Of a DNA stretch of 64,000 bases, positions 26,468-34,437 are shown in pieces (within the stretch, counting starts at the first letter, position 1; the number at the start of each line of letters is the position of its first letter). The notes under the pieces were generated by a model that worked only from the letters and a program-made list of their open reading frames with translations, had not been told where the DNA came from and did not search any database. The DNA is from Arthrobacter saudimassiliensis (GTDB lineage Bacteria; Actinomycetota; Actinomycetes; Actinomycetales; Micrococcaceae): contig LN483071.1 of NCBI GenBank assembly GCA_900016675.1, forward strand, positions 248,001 to 312,000, in the 5' to 3' direction. The position numbers and the translations under genes are program-made.

Positions 26468-27661
26468 ATGGCCATTGTTGAGCCGGAGCAGGAAGAAATC
26501 AGGAAGATCGAGAACAACGGGCTGCCGACCCGGTTCGCCCGGGGCTGGCACTGCCTGGGCCTTTCCGAAAAGTTCAAGGACGGCAAGCCGCACACGGTCA
26601 AGGCGTTTGGCCAGAAGCTGGTGGTCTTCACCGGCCAGGACGGCGTGATCAACGTCCTTGATGCCTACTGCCGGCACATGGGCGCCGACCTTTCGACCGG
26701 CACCGTCAAGGGCAACGAGATCGCCTGCCCCTTCCACGACTGGCGCTGGGGCGGCGACGGCCGCTGCAAGGACATCCCGTACGCCCGCCGGGTTCCGCTG
26801 CGGGCGCGCACCAGCACCTGGCCGACCCTGGACCAGGACGGGCTGCTGTTCGTCTGGAACGACCCGGAGGGCAACCCTCCGCCGGAGAACGTCACGATCC
26901 CGAAGATCCGCGGCGCGATGACCGACGGGTGGACCAAGTGGTTCTGGAACGAGATCGTCGTCGACACCTCCACCAGGGAAGTCGTCGACAACGTGGTCGA
27001 CATGGCGCACTTCTTCTACGTGCACGGCAACTTCCCCACGTACTTCAAGAACGTTTTTGAGGGCCACGTCGCCACCCAGTACTTCGACGGCGACATCCGG
27101 GAGGACATGGCCCCGGAGAGCGTCGACCCGAATGCCCCGAAGATGCTGAAGACCATCTCCGAGGCGTCCTACTACGGGCCGTCCTTCATGATCGACGAGC
27201 TGAAGTATGTCTACGACCGCTTCGAAATGGACACCATCTTCATCAACTGCCACTACCCCATCGATGAGAACTCGCTGGTGCTGATGTCGGGCATCATCGT
27301 CGAGAAGAGCCCGGACCTCGAAGAGGACGCCGAGCAGATCGCCGCCGACCAGGCCAAGTGGGTGCTGCGCGGCTTCGCCCAGGACGTGGAGATCTGGAAG
27401 AGCAAGACCCGCATCGACAACCCGCTGCTCTGCGAGGAGGACGGGCCGGTCTACCAGCTCCGCCGGTGGTACGAGCAGTTCTTTGTCGACGTCGCCGACG
27501 TCCAGCCCGAGATGACCGACCGCTTCGAATACGAGCTGGACACCGAGCGGCCGATGGAAAGCTGGCACAAGGAGGTCGCCCATCAGCTGGCCCTCCGGAA
27601 GGCGGCCGCCGAACAGGCGGCGCAGCAGGCGGCGCAGCAGCCCGCGGAGCAGCTGGTCTGA
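26468..27661 (+). CDS. kshA: 3-Ketosteroid 9alpha-hydroxylase oxygenase KshA
   Basis: 397 aa Rieske non-heme iron monooxygenase that, with reductase KshB, hydroxylates C9 so that ring B opens. The Rieske [2Fe-2S] ligands are C68-x-H70 and C87-x2-H90 (YCRHMGADL and CPFHDWRWG). The mononuclear iron site is in NVVDMAHFFYVHGNFP (D178, H181, H186). The end is a Gln/Ala-rich helix (about 370-397) likely outside the fold. ATG 26468 is preceded by AAGGGA 9 nt away. Its TGA overlaps the next ATG by one base. Confidence 0.93.
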   Translation: MAIVEPEQEEIRKIENNGLPTRFARGWHCLGLSEKFKDGKPHTVKAFGQKLVVFTGQDGVINVLDAYCRHMGADLSTGTVKGNEIACPFHDWRWGGDGRCKDIPYARRVPLRARTSTWPTLDQDGLLFVWNDPEGNPPPENVTIPKIRGAMTDGWTKWFWNEIVVDTSTREVVDNVVDMAHFFYVHGNFPTYFKNVFEGHVATQYFDGDIREDMAPESVDPNAPKMLKTISEASYYGPSFMIDELKYVYDRFEMDTIFINCHYPIDENSLVLMSGIIVEKSPDLEEDAEQIAADQAKWVLRGFAQDVEIWKSKTRIDNPLLCEEDGPVYQLRRWYEQFFVDVADVQPEMTDRFEYELDTERPMESWHKEVAHQLALRKAAAEQAAQQAAQQPAEQLV

Positions 27662-27942
27662 TGGCAGCGGCAACCGACACCAGGCTCCTCGACACCCCCA
27701 TGCAGCCGCTGGCGTGCCGGGAGTGCATCGCCGTCGTGCAGGTCCGCAAGTCCAGCTGGCAGCAGACCAGCATCCAGTGGGACGCCGATGCGCTGAAGGC
27801 CTGCCGCGAGCGGCCCGGCTTCTGCGCCGGCGGGGAGCCTGCCGAACGGTTCGCGGGCTGCGAGACGCTGGCCGCCAGCATCCGGCAGGCCTCGACCGAG
27901 GGGCGGCTTCCGGTCATCCACCGGGATGAGCCCGAGCAGTAG
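27661..27942 (+). CDS. Small Cys-rich protein coupled to kshA
   Basis: 93 aa, starting at the ATG that shares a base with the kshA stop (TGATG). I do not recognise a named family. Visible features are CRECIAVVQVRKSSWQQTSIQW with Cys 19 and 22, then Cys 48, 55 and 67, and the segment CETLAASIRQASTEGRLPV. Five cysteines including a CxxC suggest metal or Fe-S binding. It has no signal peptide or membrane segment. Tight coupling to the oxygenase makes an accessory or assembly role for the Rieske enzyme plausible, but that is inference. A strong terminator follows. Confidence 0.75.
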   Translation: MAAATDTRLLDTPMQPLACRECIAVVQVRKSSWQQTSIQWDADALKACRERPGFCAGGEPAERFAGCETLAASIRQASTEGRLPVIHRDEPEQ

Positions 27943-27955
27943 TTCCTTTTCCCGG

Positions 27956-27999
27956 GAAGGGGTGGAAGGACCGGTTCCAACCGGTTCCTCCACCCCTTC
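27956..27999 (+). terminator. Terminator of the kshA operon
   Basis: Long hairpin, 21-nt arms with two mismatches (27956-27976 and 27979-27999), followed by TCTCTGT; starts 13 nt after the stop codon. Confidence 0.85.
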
Positions 28000-28105
28000 T
28001 CTCTGTATTGCGTCCACTCTGCGTTGCTTCCCTGGACCGCCGGCGCGCGGTACCTCATGGCGCAGTACCTCAGAGGTGCCGCGCGGCATGCGGCGCACCC
28101 GGCAC

Positions 28106-28145
28106 AGCCAAAAGGCGCGGACCCCGGGGTCCGCGCCTTTTGGCT
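28106..28145 (-). terminator. Terminator of the hsaD-kshB operon
   Basis: Perfect 20-bp inverted repeat (28106-28125 with 28126-28145). On the minus strand the right-hand arm enters a TTTTGG run, 16 bp after the kshB stop. Confidence 0.85.
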
Positions 28146-28161
28146 GCTCCGTCGCCTGTTC

Positions 28162-29202
28162 CTAGGCCTCGTAGGTGATGCGGACCTTGTCGCTGACCGG
28201 CACGGCCTGGCAGGCCAGGATGAAGCCGTCACGGATGTCGGCCGCGTCCAGCACCTCGTTCCGTTCCATCCGCACCTCTCCTTCCAGGACCAGGCAGGTG
28301 CAGGCGCTGCAGGCGCCTTCGCGGCAGGAGTACGGCGCTTCCAGCCCTGAGCCGAGCAGGACGTCCAGCAGCTTGGCGCCCTGCGGCCAGTTCACGGTCC
28401 GCTGTTCGCCGTCGAGGTCCACCTCCACCACGGAGCTGCCCGGCCCGGCTTCGGGAACCACGGTTTCCACGGGCGCGAAGGGATCGGCGGCCAGGGAGAC
28501 GAAGCGCTCGATGTGGATCCGTTCCGGGGGCATGCCCAGGGCCTGCAGGGACCGCTCCACGCAGTCCATGAAGGGCCCGGGCCCGCAGATGAACACCTCG
28601 CGGTCGCGGTAGGGGGCGGCGAGCGCGCCGATGGCGGCCTGGTCGGGAATGCCCTGCACGGTTTCCAGCCAGTGGATGACGTTCAGCCGGCCCGGATAGG
28701 CGCGGCCCAGGGCGATGAGCTCCTCACGGAAGATCACCGAGGATTCGTCCCGGTTCGCGTAGACCATGGTGACCGAGCCGGTCCCGGCGGCGAGCGCGGA
28801 CTTGAGGATGGACATCACCGGGGTGACTCCGCTGCCGCCGGCAAACAGCAGGAAGTCGGCCTCCAGCGAGTGCGGGGTGAAGGTGCCCGCCGGCCGCAGC
28901 ACGTCCAGGACGTGCCCCTCCACCACGTTGTCGCAGATCCAGTTCGAGCCGTAGCCGTCACGGGTGCGCTTGATGGTGACCTTCAGCTTTTCGTCCTGCA
29001 GGGGCGAGCTGCACAGCGAATAGCAGCGTGCGGCGCCGCCCGGTCGGTCGCTGGGGATGCGGATGGTGAGGAACTGGCCCGGCTTGTAGCTGAAGCTGTC
29101 CTCCCGCCCGCCGGCGGGTTCGAGCACCAGGGTGTGGGCATCCGCCGTCTCGCGGATCACTTCGACCACCCGGGCCTGCAGGGGCGCGGCGGCGGCGCTC
29201 AC
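28162..29202 (-). CDS. kshB: 3-Ketosteroid 9alpha-hydroxylase reductase KshB
   Basis: 346 aa from GTG 29202, which overlaps the hsaD stop (GTGA). It passes electrons from NAD(P)H through FAD and a plant-type [2Fe-2S] centre to KshA. Order: FAD domain (RCYSLCSSP, about residue 60), NAD domain (FAGGSGVTPVMSILKSAL; VFICGPGPFMDCVERSL), and C-terminal ferredoxin domain with YSCREGACSACTC and the last ligand in ILACQA. The longer in-frame start at 29286 would lie inside hsaD and is less likely. Confidence 0.92.
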   Translation of the reverse strand: MSAAAAPLQARVVEVIRETADAHTLVLEPAGGREDSFSYKPGQFLTIRIPSDRPGGAARCYSLCSSPLQDEKLKVTIKRTRDGYGSNWICDNVVEGHVLDVLRPAGTFTPHSLEADFLLFAGGSGVTPVMSILKSALAAGTGSVTMVYANRDESSVIFREELIALGRAYPGRLNVIHWLETVQGIPDQAAIGALAAPYRDREVFICGPGPFMDCVERSLQALGMPPERIHIERFVSLAADPFAPVETVVPEAGPGSSVVEVDLDGEQRTVNWPQGAKLLDVLLGSGLEAPYSCREGACSACTCLVLEGEVRMERNEVLDAADIRDGFILACQAVPVSDKVRITYEA

Positions 29203-30104
29203 AGCGCAGCCTCCGGCCGGCGCAGGAAGGCCAGGACGGTGCTTTCGAAGGCGTCCTTCTGTTCGATCATCGCCCAGTGGCCGCACCGGGGGAACACATG
29301 CAGTTCCACATCCGGAATGGTCCGCAGCGGCACCAGCGCGCCGTCCAGGGGGGTCACGCGGTCATCACGTCCCCACAGCAGCAGGGTACGGGCCTGGATC
29401 CTGTGCAGCTGCGCCCAGGCCGGCTGCGCCTCGGCGGCGGCGCCGGCGGCGGCCGTGGCGGCCATGGCCTCACGGCTGTACATCCTGCGGGCGCTTTCCA
29501 GCGTCAGCGGTTCCGTCGCCTGCTCCCAGCGCTCATTGATGAGCTCCTCGGTGACCATGTCCTGGTCGAAGACCATCGACCTCAGCCACTGCACCAGCCG
29601 CTCGCGGGTGGGGTCCTCGGTGAACTCCACCAGCAGGTTGATGCCCTCGGCCGGGAAGGGGCTGAAGATTCCCAGCCCCATCCCGCCCAGGGTCACCAGC
29701 CGGCGCACCCGTTCCGGATGGGCGATGGCGAACTGCGTGGCGACCATGCCGCCCATGGAGTTGCCGATGATGTCCACCCGGTCGAGGCCCAGGGCGTCGA
29801 GCAGGTCGGTTACCGCACGGCCGGCGGCCTGCATGGGGTGCACGTCCACGGGGTCGCTGACCCCGAAGCCGGGGAACTCCAGCACGAGGCACTGGAAGTG
29901 CTCGGCGAAGGCCGGCAGGACCGCCCCGAAGTTCCGCAGGCCCGTGACGCCCGGGCCCGAGCCGTGCAGGAACAGCAGCGGCGGGCCTTCCCCGACCTGG
30001 TGCCAGCGAAGCGTCCCCTGCGCGGTCTGCAGCTCGTGCAGCGTCGGTTTGGCGTTGCCAACGGCCGTGGGGCTGCCTGGTTCAAGGCCAAGATCGGTGG
30101 TCAT
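29199..30104 (-). CDS. hsaD: 4,9-DSHA hydrolase HsaD (meta-cleavage product hydrolase)
   Basis: 301 aa alpha/beta hydrolase. It hydrolyses the C-C bond of the HsaC ring-cleavage product to give 2-hydroxyhexa-2,4-dienoate and the C/D-ring acid (DOHNAA). FLHGSGPGVTGLRNF is the oxyanion region; the triad is S116 in GNSMGGM, Asp in LLWGRDDRVTPLD, and His in RCGHWAMIEQ. It is the first gene of a two-gene operon with kshB, transcribed from the promoter with operator site B. BphD-type aromatic hydrolases are the alternative, but the steroid context decides. Confidence 0.9.
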   Translation of the reverse strand: MTTDLGLEPGSPTAVGNAKPTLHELQTAQGTLRWHQVGEGPPLLFLHGSGPGVTGLRNFGAVLPAFAEHFQCLVLEFPGFGVSDPVDVHPMQAAGRAVTDLLDALGLDRVDIIGNSMGGMVATQFAIAHPERVRRLVTLGGMGLGIFSPFPAEGINLLVEFTEDPTRERLVQWLRSMVFDQDMVTEELINERWEQATEPLTLESARRMYSREAMAATAAAGAAAEAQPAWAQLHRIQARTLLLWGRDDRVTPLDGALVPLRTIPDVELHVFPRCGHWAMIEQKDAFESTVLAFLRRPEAAL

Positions 30105-30146
30105 TTCCTGGGCTCCTCGTGGTACGCGTTCGTCTGTCTACGCGGA

Positions 30147-30152
30147 ACCCTA
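30147..30152 (-). promoter_or_regulatory. Candidate -10 of hsaD-kshB
   Basis: TAGGGT on the minus strand, 42 bp before the hsaD ATG. Its first base lies 38 bp from the centre of site B, the same geometry as the plus-strand promoters of the cluster. Confidence 0.45.
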
Positions 30153-30182
30153 ATTGCCCCGGCAGCGGAGGCGTCCGGCGGG

Positions 30183-30197
30183 TCCCGATCACCGGGA
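30183..30197 (-). promoter_or_regulatory. Steroid-cluster operator, site B (hsaD side)
   Basis: TCCCGATCACCGGGA, a perfect TCCCG/CGGGA palindrome with 5-bp spacer. Sites B and C, with their flanking GGG/CCC, also form a 20-bp inverted repeat with each other (2 mismatches), one site per divergent promoter. Confidence 0.65.
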
Positions 30198-30229
30198 TGC
30201 AGCTGCCGTCGATGCTCCGGGCGGCCCGA

Positions 30230-30244
30230 TCCCGGTGAACGGGA
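30230..30244 (+). promoter_or_regulatory. Steroid-cluster operator, site C (hsaA side)
   Basis: TCCCGGTGAACGGGA, centred 37 bp before the first base of the hsaA -10 TAGATT. Its reverse complement differs from site B at one base of 15. Confidence 0.65.
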
Positions 30245-30273
30245 CCCTGGCCGCCCGCCGTCGGGAAGCCGCC

Positions 30274-30279
30274 TAGATT
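30274..30279 (+). promoter_or_regulatory. Candidate -10 of hsaA-hsaC
   Basis: TAGATT, 50 bp before the hsaA ATG, with no recognisable -35 hexamer at 17 bp. Confidence 0.5.
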
Positions 30280-30329
30280 TTCCCCAGCGGCCGAGCCGAG
30301 GCCCCGAATGAGGAAGCGAGAAGCGATCA

Positions 30330-31514
30330 ATGACTATCACTGCAGGTTCCGACGTGCTCTCCGAGCGCGCTGAAGAGCTTCGCTCCTACGGCCAGGTCAA
30401 TGAAGACCTCGGCAAGCTCAACGACGCCACCGTCGACATCCTGCGCGCCTCCGGCGTCATGAAGCTGCTGGCGCCGGTGGAATACGGCGGAACGCGCGCC
30501 CACCCGGTGGAGTTCGCGGAGACGGTCATGAAGATCGCCTCCCTGGACGGGGCCGCCGGCTGGGTGGCCGGCGTCGTGGGCGTGCACCCCTGGGAGCTGG
30601 AGCTGATGCCGCCGAAGCTGCAGGAGGAAATCTGGGGCGCCGACGAGGACACCTGGATCTCCTCCCCCTACGCGCCGATGGGCGTCGCGACCCCTGTCGA
30701 GGGCGGTTACCGGTTCAGCGGGCACTGGCAGTTCTCCTCCGGCACCGACCACGCCCAGTGGGTCATCCTGGGCGCCTTCCTCGGCGACGCCGAGGGCAAG
30801 CCGGTGACCCCGTTCCGTTCCCTGCACGTGGTCGTGCCCCGCGCCGACTACACGATCGTCGAGGATTCGTGGGACGTGGTCGGCCTGCGCGGCACCGGCA
30901 GCAAGGACATCATCATCAAGGATGTCTTCGTGCCGGACTACCGGGTGGTCGACCAGACGGATCTCTTCGAGGGCCGGGTGGCCCGCGAGGCCGGCAAGGA
31001 CGAGCCGATCCACCGCATGCCCTTCTACTGCCTGTTTCCGCTGGGGCTGACCAGCGCGGTCATCGGCATCGCCGAGGGCGCCCTGGATGCCTACCTGAAC
31101 TACCAGCGCGACCGCATCCAGATCAACGGCTTCAAGGGCGCCGAGGACCCGTACAACATGTACGTGGTCAGCGAGGCCGCCGGCGAGATCCGGGCCTCCC
31201 GCGCCGCCCTGCTCGACAACATCAGCCGGATCTACGACACCGTCGGCTCCGGGCGCGAGGTCAGCCTTGAGCAGCGCGCCGTCGGCCGCCGGACCCAGAT
31301 CCAGGCCGCCTGGCGGGCGACGGCGGCGGTGGACACCATCCTGTCCCGCTCCGGCGGCAACGGGCTGCGCATGAACAATCCGGTGCAGCGGTTCTGGCGC
31401 GACGCCCATATGGGCCTGGCCCACGCCATCCACGTGCCGGGGCCCACCTACCACGCGGCGATCATGACCCAGCTGGGCATCGATCCCCCGGCCAACCTGG
31501 CCGCGGCCGTCTAG
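30330..31514 (+). CDS. hsaA: 3-HSA hydroxylase HsaA (flavin-dependent monooxygenase)
   Basis: 394 aa, acyl-CoA-dehydrogenase fold, group D flavin monooxygenase oxygenase component. It hydroxylates 3-HSA to the catechol 3,4-DHSA using reduced flavin supplied by a separate reductase. SLDGAAGWVAGVVGVHPWELELMPP, FSGHWQFSSGTDHAQWVILGAF, LRGTGSKDIIIKDVFVPDYRV and the C-terminal HIPGP-like segment (HVPGPTYHAAIMTQLGI) are typical of HsaA-type proteins. An AGGAAG-like ribosome site lies before ATG 30330. It shares a transcript with hsaC (40-bp gap). The reductase partner is probably the gene at 36453. Confidence 0.9.
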   Translation: MTITAGSDVLSERAEELRSYGQVNEDLGKLNDATVDILRASGVMKLLAPVEYGGTRAHPVEFAETVMKIASLDGAAGWVAGVVGVHPWELELMPPKLQEEIWGADEDTWISSPYAPMGVATPVEGGYRFSGHWQFSSGTDHAQWVILGAFLGDAEGKPVTPFRSLHVVVPRADYTIVEDSWDVVGLRGTGSKDIIIKDVFVPDYRVVDQTDLFEGRVAREAGKDEPIHRMPFYCLFPLGLTSAVIGIAEGALDAYLNYQRDRIQINGFKGAEDPYNMYVVSEAAGEIRASRAALLDNISRIYDTVGSGREVSLEQRAVGRRTQIQAAWRATAAVDTILSRSGGNGLRMNNPVQRFWRDAHMGLAHAIHVPGPTYHAAIMTQLGIDPPANLAAAV

Positions 31515-31554
31515 CTCCATCTCCTGCCATCCCCTACAGCAAAGCGAGGAAACC

Positions 31555-32487
31555 ATGACACATATCCGCGGACTGGGCTATCTGAAGGTCCAGACCCAGC
31601 ACATTGCCCGCTGGCGGGAACTCACCGTCGAGGGTCTCGGCTTCGCCGAAACCGTGGGCCCGGACCCGGACGGGCTGTACCTGCGGATGGACGAACGGGA
31701 AGCGCGGCTGATCGTGCTGCCGGGAGACTCCGACCGGGTCCTGGCCGTCGGCTGGGAGGTCCGTGACCAGTTCGCGCTGGCCGCGGTGGCCAAGGACGTG
31801 GAAGCCGCCGGCATCTCCGTCACCTGGCTCGATGAGGAGGCCAACGACGAGCGCGGGCTCGAGCAGGTCATTTCGTTCACCGATCCCGGGGGCACTCCCG
31901 TGGAGGTCTTCTTCGGACCGCGGCTGGACCACAGCCCGCTGAAGACCGGATACGCCCAGAAGTTCGTCACCGGCGCCCAGGGCATGGGGCACGTCGTGCT
32001 GCCGACCACCCTGATGGAGGAGACCACGGCCTTCTACACCGACGTGCTCGGCTTTCTGCCGCGCGGCGCCGTCCGCCTGGGCCCGCAGCGCCCCGCGGTG
32101 CGGTTCCGTTTCTTCGGCATCAACCAGCGCCACCACAGCCTGGCCATCGGCCCGGCCCCGCACGGCGAAGAGCCGGGCCTGGTGCACCTGATGGTGGAGG
32201 TCGAGGAGCTGGACACCGTCGGCCAGGCGCTGGACAAGGTCCGCGGCATGGGCTTCAACATCACCGCCTCGCTGGGCCGGCACACGAACGACAAGATGGT
32301 TTCCTTCTACGTCCGGGCTCCGGGCGGCTGGGACATCGAGTACGGCACGCAGGGCATGCTGGTGGACGAGTCCTACTACACCGCCGAGGAAATCACGGCG
32401 GAAAGCTACTGGGGCCACGACCACACCGGCGCCGAGCCGCTCGCGGCCTTCGTGCCGAAGGAGGCCGCGGCCGTCCCGGCCGGCTGA
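31555..32487 (+). CDS. hsaC: 3,4-DHSA extradiol dioxygenase HsaC
   Basis: 310 aa type I (vicinal oxygen chelate) extradiol dioxygenase that meta-cleaves 3,4-DHSA to 4,9-DSHA. The Fe(II) ligands are visible: H146 in GMGHVVLP, H211 in GLVHLMVEVEEL and E262 in GGWDIEYG. There are two VOC modules (about 1-130 and 140-285). ATG 31555 follows an AGCGAGGAAACC ribosome region. Operon ends at the perfect hairpin 32498-32543. Confidence 0.92.
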   Translation: MTHIRGLGYLKVQTQHIARWRELTVEGLGFAETVGPDPDGLYLRMDEREARLIVLPGDSDRVLAVGWEVRDQFALAAVAKDVEAAGISVTWLDEEANDERGLEQVISFTDPGGTPVEVFFGPRLDHSPLKTGYAQKFVTGAQGMGHVVLPTTLMEETTAFYTDVLGFLPRGAVRLGPQRPAVRFRFFGINQRHHSLAIGPAPHGEEPGLVHLMVEVEELDTVGQALDKVRGMGFNITASLGRHTNDKMVSFYVRAPGGWDIEYGTQGMLVDESYYTAEEITAESYWGHDHTGAEPLAAFVPKEAAAVPAG

Positions 32488-32497
32488 CGCCGCAGCA

Positions 32498-32543
32498 AAG
32501 CAAAGGGGGGGTGCAGCCTGCAGGCTGCACCCCCCCTTTGCTT
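32498..32543. terminator. Bidirectional terminator hsaC / iclR
   Basis: Perfect 23-bp inverted repeat (32498-32520 with 32521-32543) containing a G7/C7 block, between convergent hsaC and the IclR gene. Confidence 0.9.
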
Positions 32544-32549
32544 GTCGGC

Positions 32550-33365
32550 TCACCCTGCGGCAGACACCAGCGGCGCGGTGTTCTCCCGCGGATTCAGCGC
32601 GGCGGAGACCTGCCGGGCTGCGCCCAGGACCAGCGGCGCCAGCCGTTCCAGCGGATCCGTGGCCCGGCCCACCAGGGAAATGCTCGCCGCCGGGCCCCCG
32701 CGGCCCCGGATGGCCGCCGCCACGCAGCCGATGCCGTCGAAGCTTTCCCCGCTCTCATAGGCCACGCCGCCGCGCTGCCGGATGCGGTTCAGCTCGGCGT
32801 AGAGCCCGCTGAGGTCTCCGATGGTGCGGGAGGTGACGGCGGGCAGCCCGGCGGAGAACAGGGCGTCCACCTTCTCCGGGTTCAGCCACGCCAGGATGGC
32901 CTTGCCCAGGGCCGTGGCGTGCGCCGGAGCGCTTCCGCCGACACGCGAGGGGATGTTCACGGCGGAGGGACCGCCGATCTTGTCCAGGTAGTGGACGTTG
33001 GTGCCGTCCAGCACGGCCAGGTGCACGACCATGCCGGTGCGCACCTGCAGGCTGTGCAGCACCGGGGCCGCTTCGGCACGGATCTGGCTGTTGCCGTTGT
33101 CCAGCCCGGTGTAGCGCAGCGAGCGCCAGCCCATGCAGTAGCCGTCCGGGGTGTGCTCAAGCCAGCCCATCTGGACCAGCTGGTCCAGGATCCGGTGCGT
33201 GGTGGAGCGGGGAAGGTGCGCCCTGGCCGCTATTTCGTCCAGCATCAGGGCCACCGACCGGGGCTGGAAGGCCTCCATGATCAGGGTCATGCGGGCGACC
33301 ATCGACGGCGGCGGCCCGCCGGCCGGAGCCAGGGAACGGACGGCGGGGGCGGCGACGGCGCTCAT
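32550..33365 (-). CDS. IclR-family transcriptional regulator
   Basis: 271 aa from ATG 33365, which has AAGGG 9 nt upstream; the ATG three codons earlier touches that ribosome site. The N-terminal winged helix (about 15-85: SMVARMTLIMEAF, MLDEIAARAHLPRSTTHRILDQLVQMGWL) and the C-terminal GAF-like effector domain (about 95-260: VLHSLQVRTGMVVHLAVLDG, PAHATALGKAILAWL) are complete. It sits inside the steroid cluster, divergent from hsaE and convergent with hsaC, and is the best candidate to bind the 15-bp TCCCG palindromes. IclR proteins often use 15-bp palindromes and can activate or repress. The effector is unknown; a ring A/B metabolite is likely. Confidence 0.9.
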   Translation of the reverse strand: MSAVAAPAVRSLAPAGGPPPSMVARMTLIMEAFQPRSVALMLDEIAARAHLPRSTTHRILDQLVQMGWLEHTPDGYCMGWRSLRYTGLDNGNSQIRAEAAPVLHSLQVRTGMVVHLAVLDGTNVHYLDKIGGPSAVNIPSRVGGSAPAHATALGKAILAWLNPEKVDALFSAGLPAVTSRTIGDLSGLYAELNRIRQRGGVAYESGESFDGIGCVAAAIRGRGGPAASISLVGRATDPLERLAPLVLGAARQVSAALNPRENTAPLVSAAG

Positions 33366-33500
33366 CGGCGCCATCCCTTGGGATCGCTTCCGGTACGCGG
33401 CAGCGTCGGAAAGGAGATATTCACCGTTGAACCTCCAGGTACTTCTTACGACTTCAGCAGGGGGGAACGCGGCGTGTGATCTGTGCCACGTTGGGCTTCA

Positions 33501-33518
33501 CTGTACACATCGCTACAG
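33501..33518 (-). promoter_or_regulatory. Candidate iclR promoter/operator
   Basis: Inverted repeat CTGTA-N8-TACAG. Its left arm overlaps TACAGT on the minus strand (33500-33505), a TANNNT -10 pointing to iclR, so it could be an autoregulatory site. It is unlike the TCCCG sites. Confidence 0.3.
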
Positions 33519-33548
33519 CGCTGCGCCAGAGGCACGCGCCGGACGGCA

Positions 33549-33563
33549 TCCCGCTCTGCGGGA
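33549..33563 (+). promoter_or_regulatory. Steroid-cluster operator, site D (hsaE)
   Basis: TCCCGCTCTGCGGGA, a perfect TCCCG-N5-CGGGA palindrome centred 37 bp before the first base of CATACT, the likely -10 of the hsaEGF operon. Confidence 0.65.
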
Positions 33564-33592
33564 CTGCCGCCCCGGGCCGCTTCCGGCCGGGA

Positions 33593-33598
33593 CATACT
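33593..33598 (+). promoter_or_regulatory. Candidate -10 of hsaE-hsaG-hsaF
   Basis: CATACT, one mismatch to TATACT, 23 bp before the hsaE ATG, leaving room for GGGAGGA as ribosome site in a short leader. Confidence 0.45.
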
Positions 33599-33621
33599 GA
33601 AGCCTCAAATCGGGAGGATCC

Positions 33622-34437
33622 ATGACAGCAACCGCCGAGAGGGCGCCGGCCGGCGCCCCCGATATCCCTCAGCTTGCCGAACGGCTGCGCCGCGCCGAGC
33701 GTGAGGGCATGCCCATCGAGCCCATCCGGGCCGAGCTGGCCGACGGCGGCATCGCCGCCGCCTATGAGGTCCAGCGGGTGAACGAAGACGCGTGGATCGC
33801 CGAAGGACGGCGCGTCGTCGGGCGGAAGATCGGCCTGACCTCCAAGGCCGTGCAGGCGCAGATGGGTGTGGACCAGCCGGACTTCGGAGTCCTGTTCGCC
33901 GACATGTGCCTGAGCGACGGCGACACCATGGCCGTCGGGGACGTCCTGCAGCCGCGGATCGAGGCCGAGGTGGCCCTGGTCCTGAAGAAGGACCTGCCGC
34001 GGGCGGACACCACGCTCCCCGAGCTGATGGCGGCGGTGGACTGCCTGCTGCCGGCCATCGAGATCGTCGGTTCCCGGATCCGCAACTGGGACATTTCGAT
34101 CCTGGACACCATTGCCGACAACGCGTCCTGCGGGCGCATCGTCACGGGCACCCGCCCGGTCCTGCCCTCGGCCGTGGACCTGGCGTCGGCCGGCATGGTC
34201 GTCGAGGTTGACGGCCGGGTCGTGTCGGTCGGCTCCGGGGCGGCCTGCCTGGGCCACCCCTACCGCGCCGGCCTGTGGCTGGTGAGGCGCATGGCGGAGC
34301 TGGAAAGGCCCCTGCGCGCCGGGGAAATCCTGATGACCGGGGCCCTCGGCCCCATGGTCGACTTCCGGCCCGGCTCGAGCGCAGCCGCGACCATCCAGGG
34401 ACTCGGCCAGGTTCGTATCAATCTAGAGGAGAAGTAG
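33622..34437 (+). CDS. hsaE: 2-Hydroxyhexa-2,4-dienoate hydratase HsaE
   Basis: 271 aa, 2-keto-4-pentenoate hydratase family. Hydrates the C6 HsaD product to 4-hydroxy-2-oxohexanoate. [26 protein letters not shown] near residue 70, metal ligands in [40 protein letters not shown], and the end segment [21 protein letters not shown] all match the family. GGGAGGA lies 7 nt before ATG 33622. Its TAG shares a base with the hsaG GTG. Confidence 0.92.
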   Translation: MTATAERAPAGAPDIPQLAERLRRAEREGMPIEPIRAELADGGIAAAYEVQRVNEDAWIAEGRRVVGRKIGLTSKAVQAQMGVDQPDFGVLFADMCLSDGDTMAVGDVLQPRIEAEVALVLKKDLPRADTTLPELMAAVDCLLPAIEIVGSRIRNWDISILDTIADNASCGRIVTGTRPVLPSAVDLASAGMVVEVDGRVVSVGSGAACLGHPYRAGLWLVRRMAELERPLRAGEILMTGALGPMVDFRPGSSAAATIQGLGQVRINLEEK

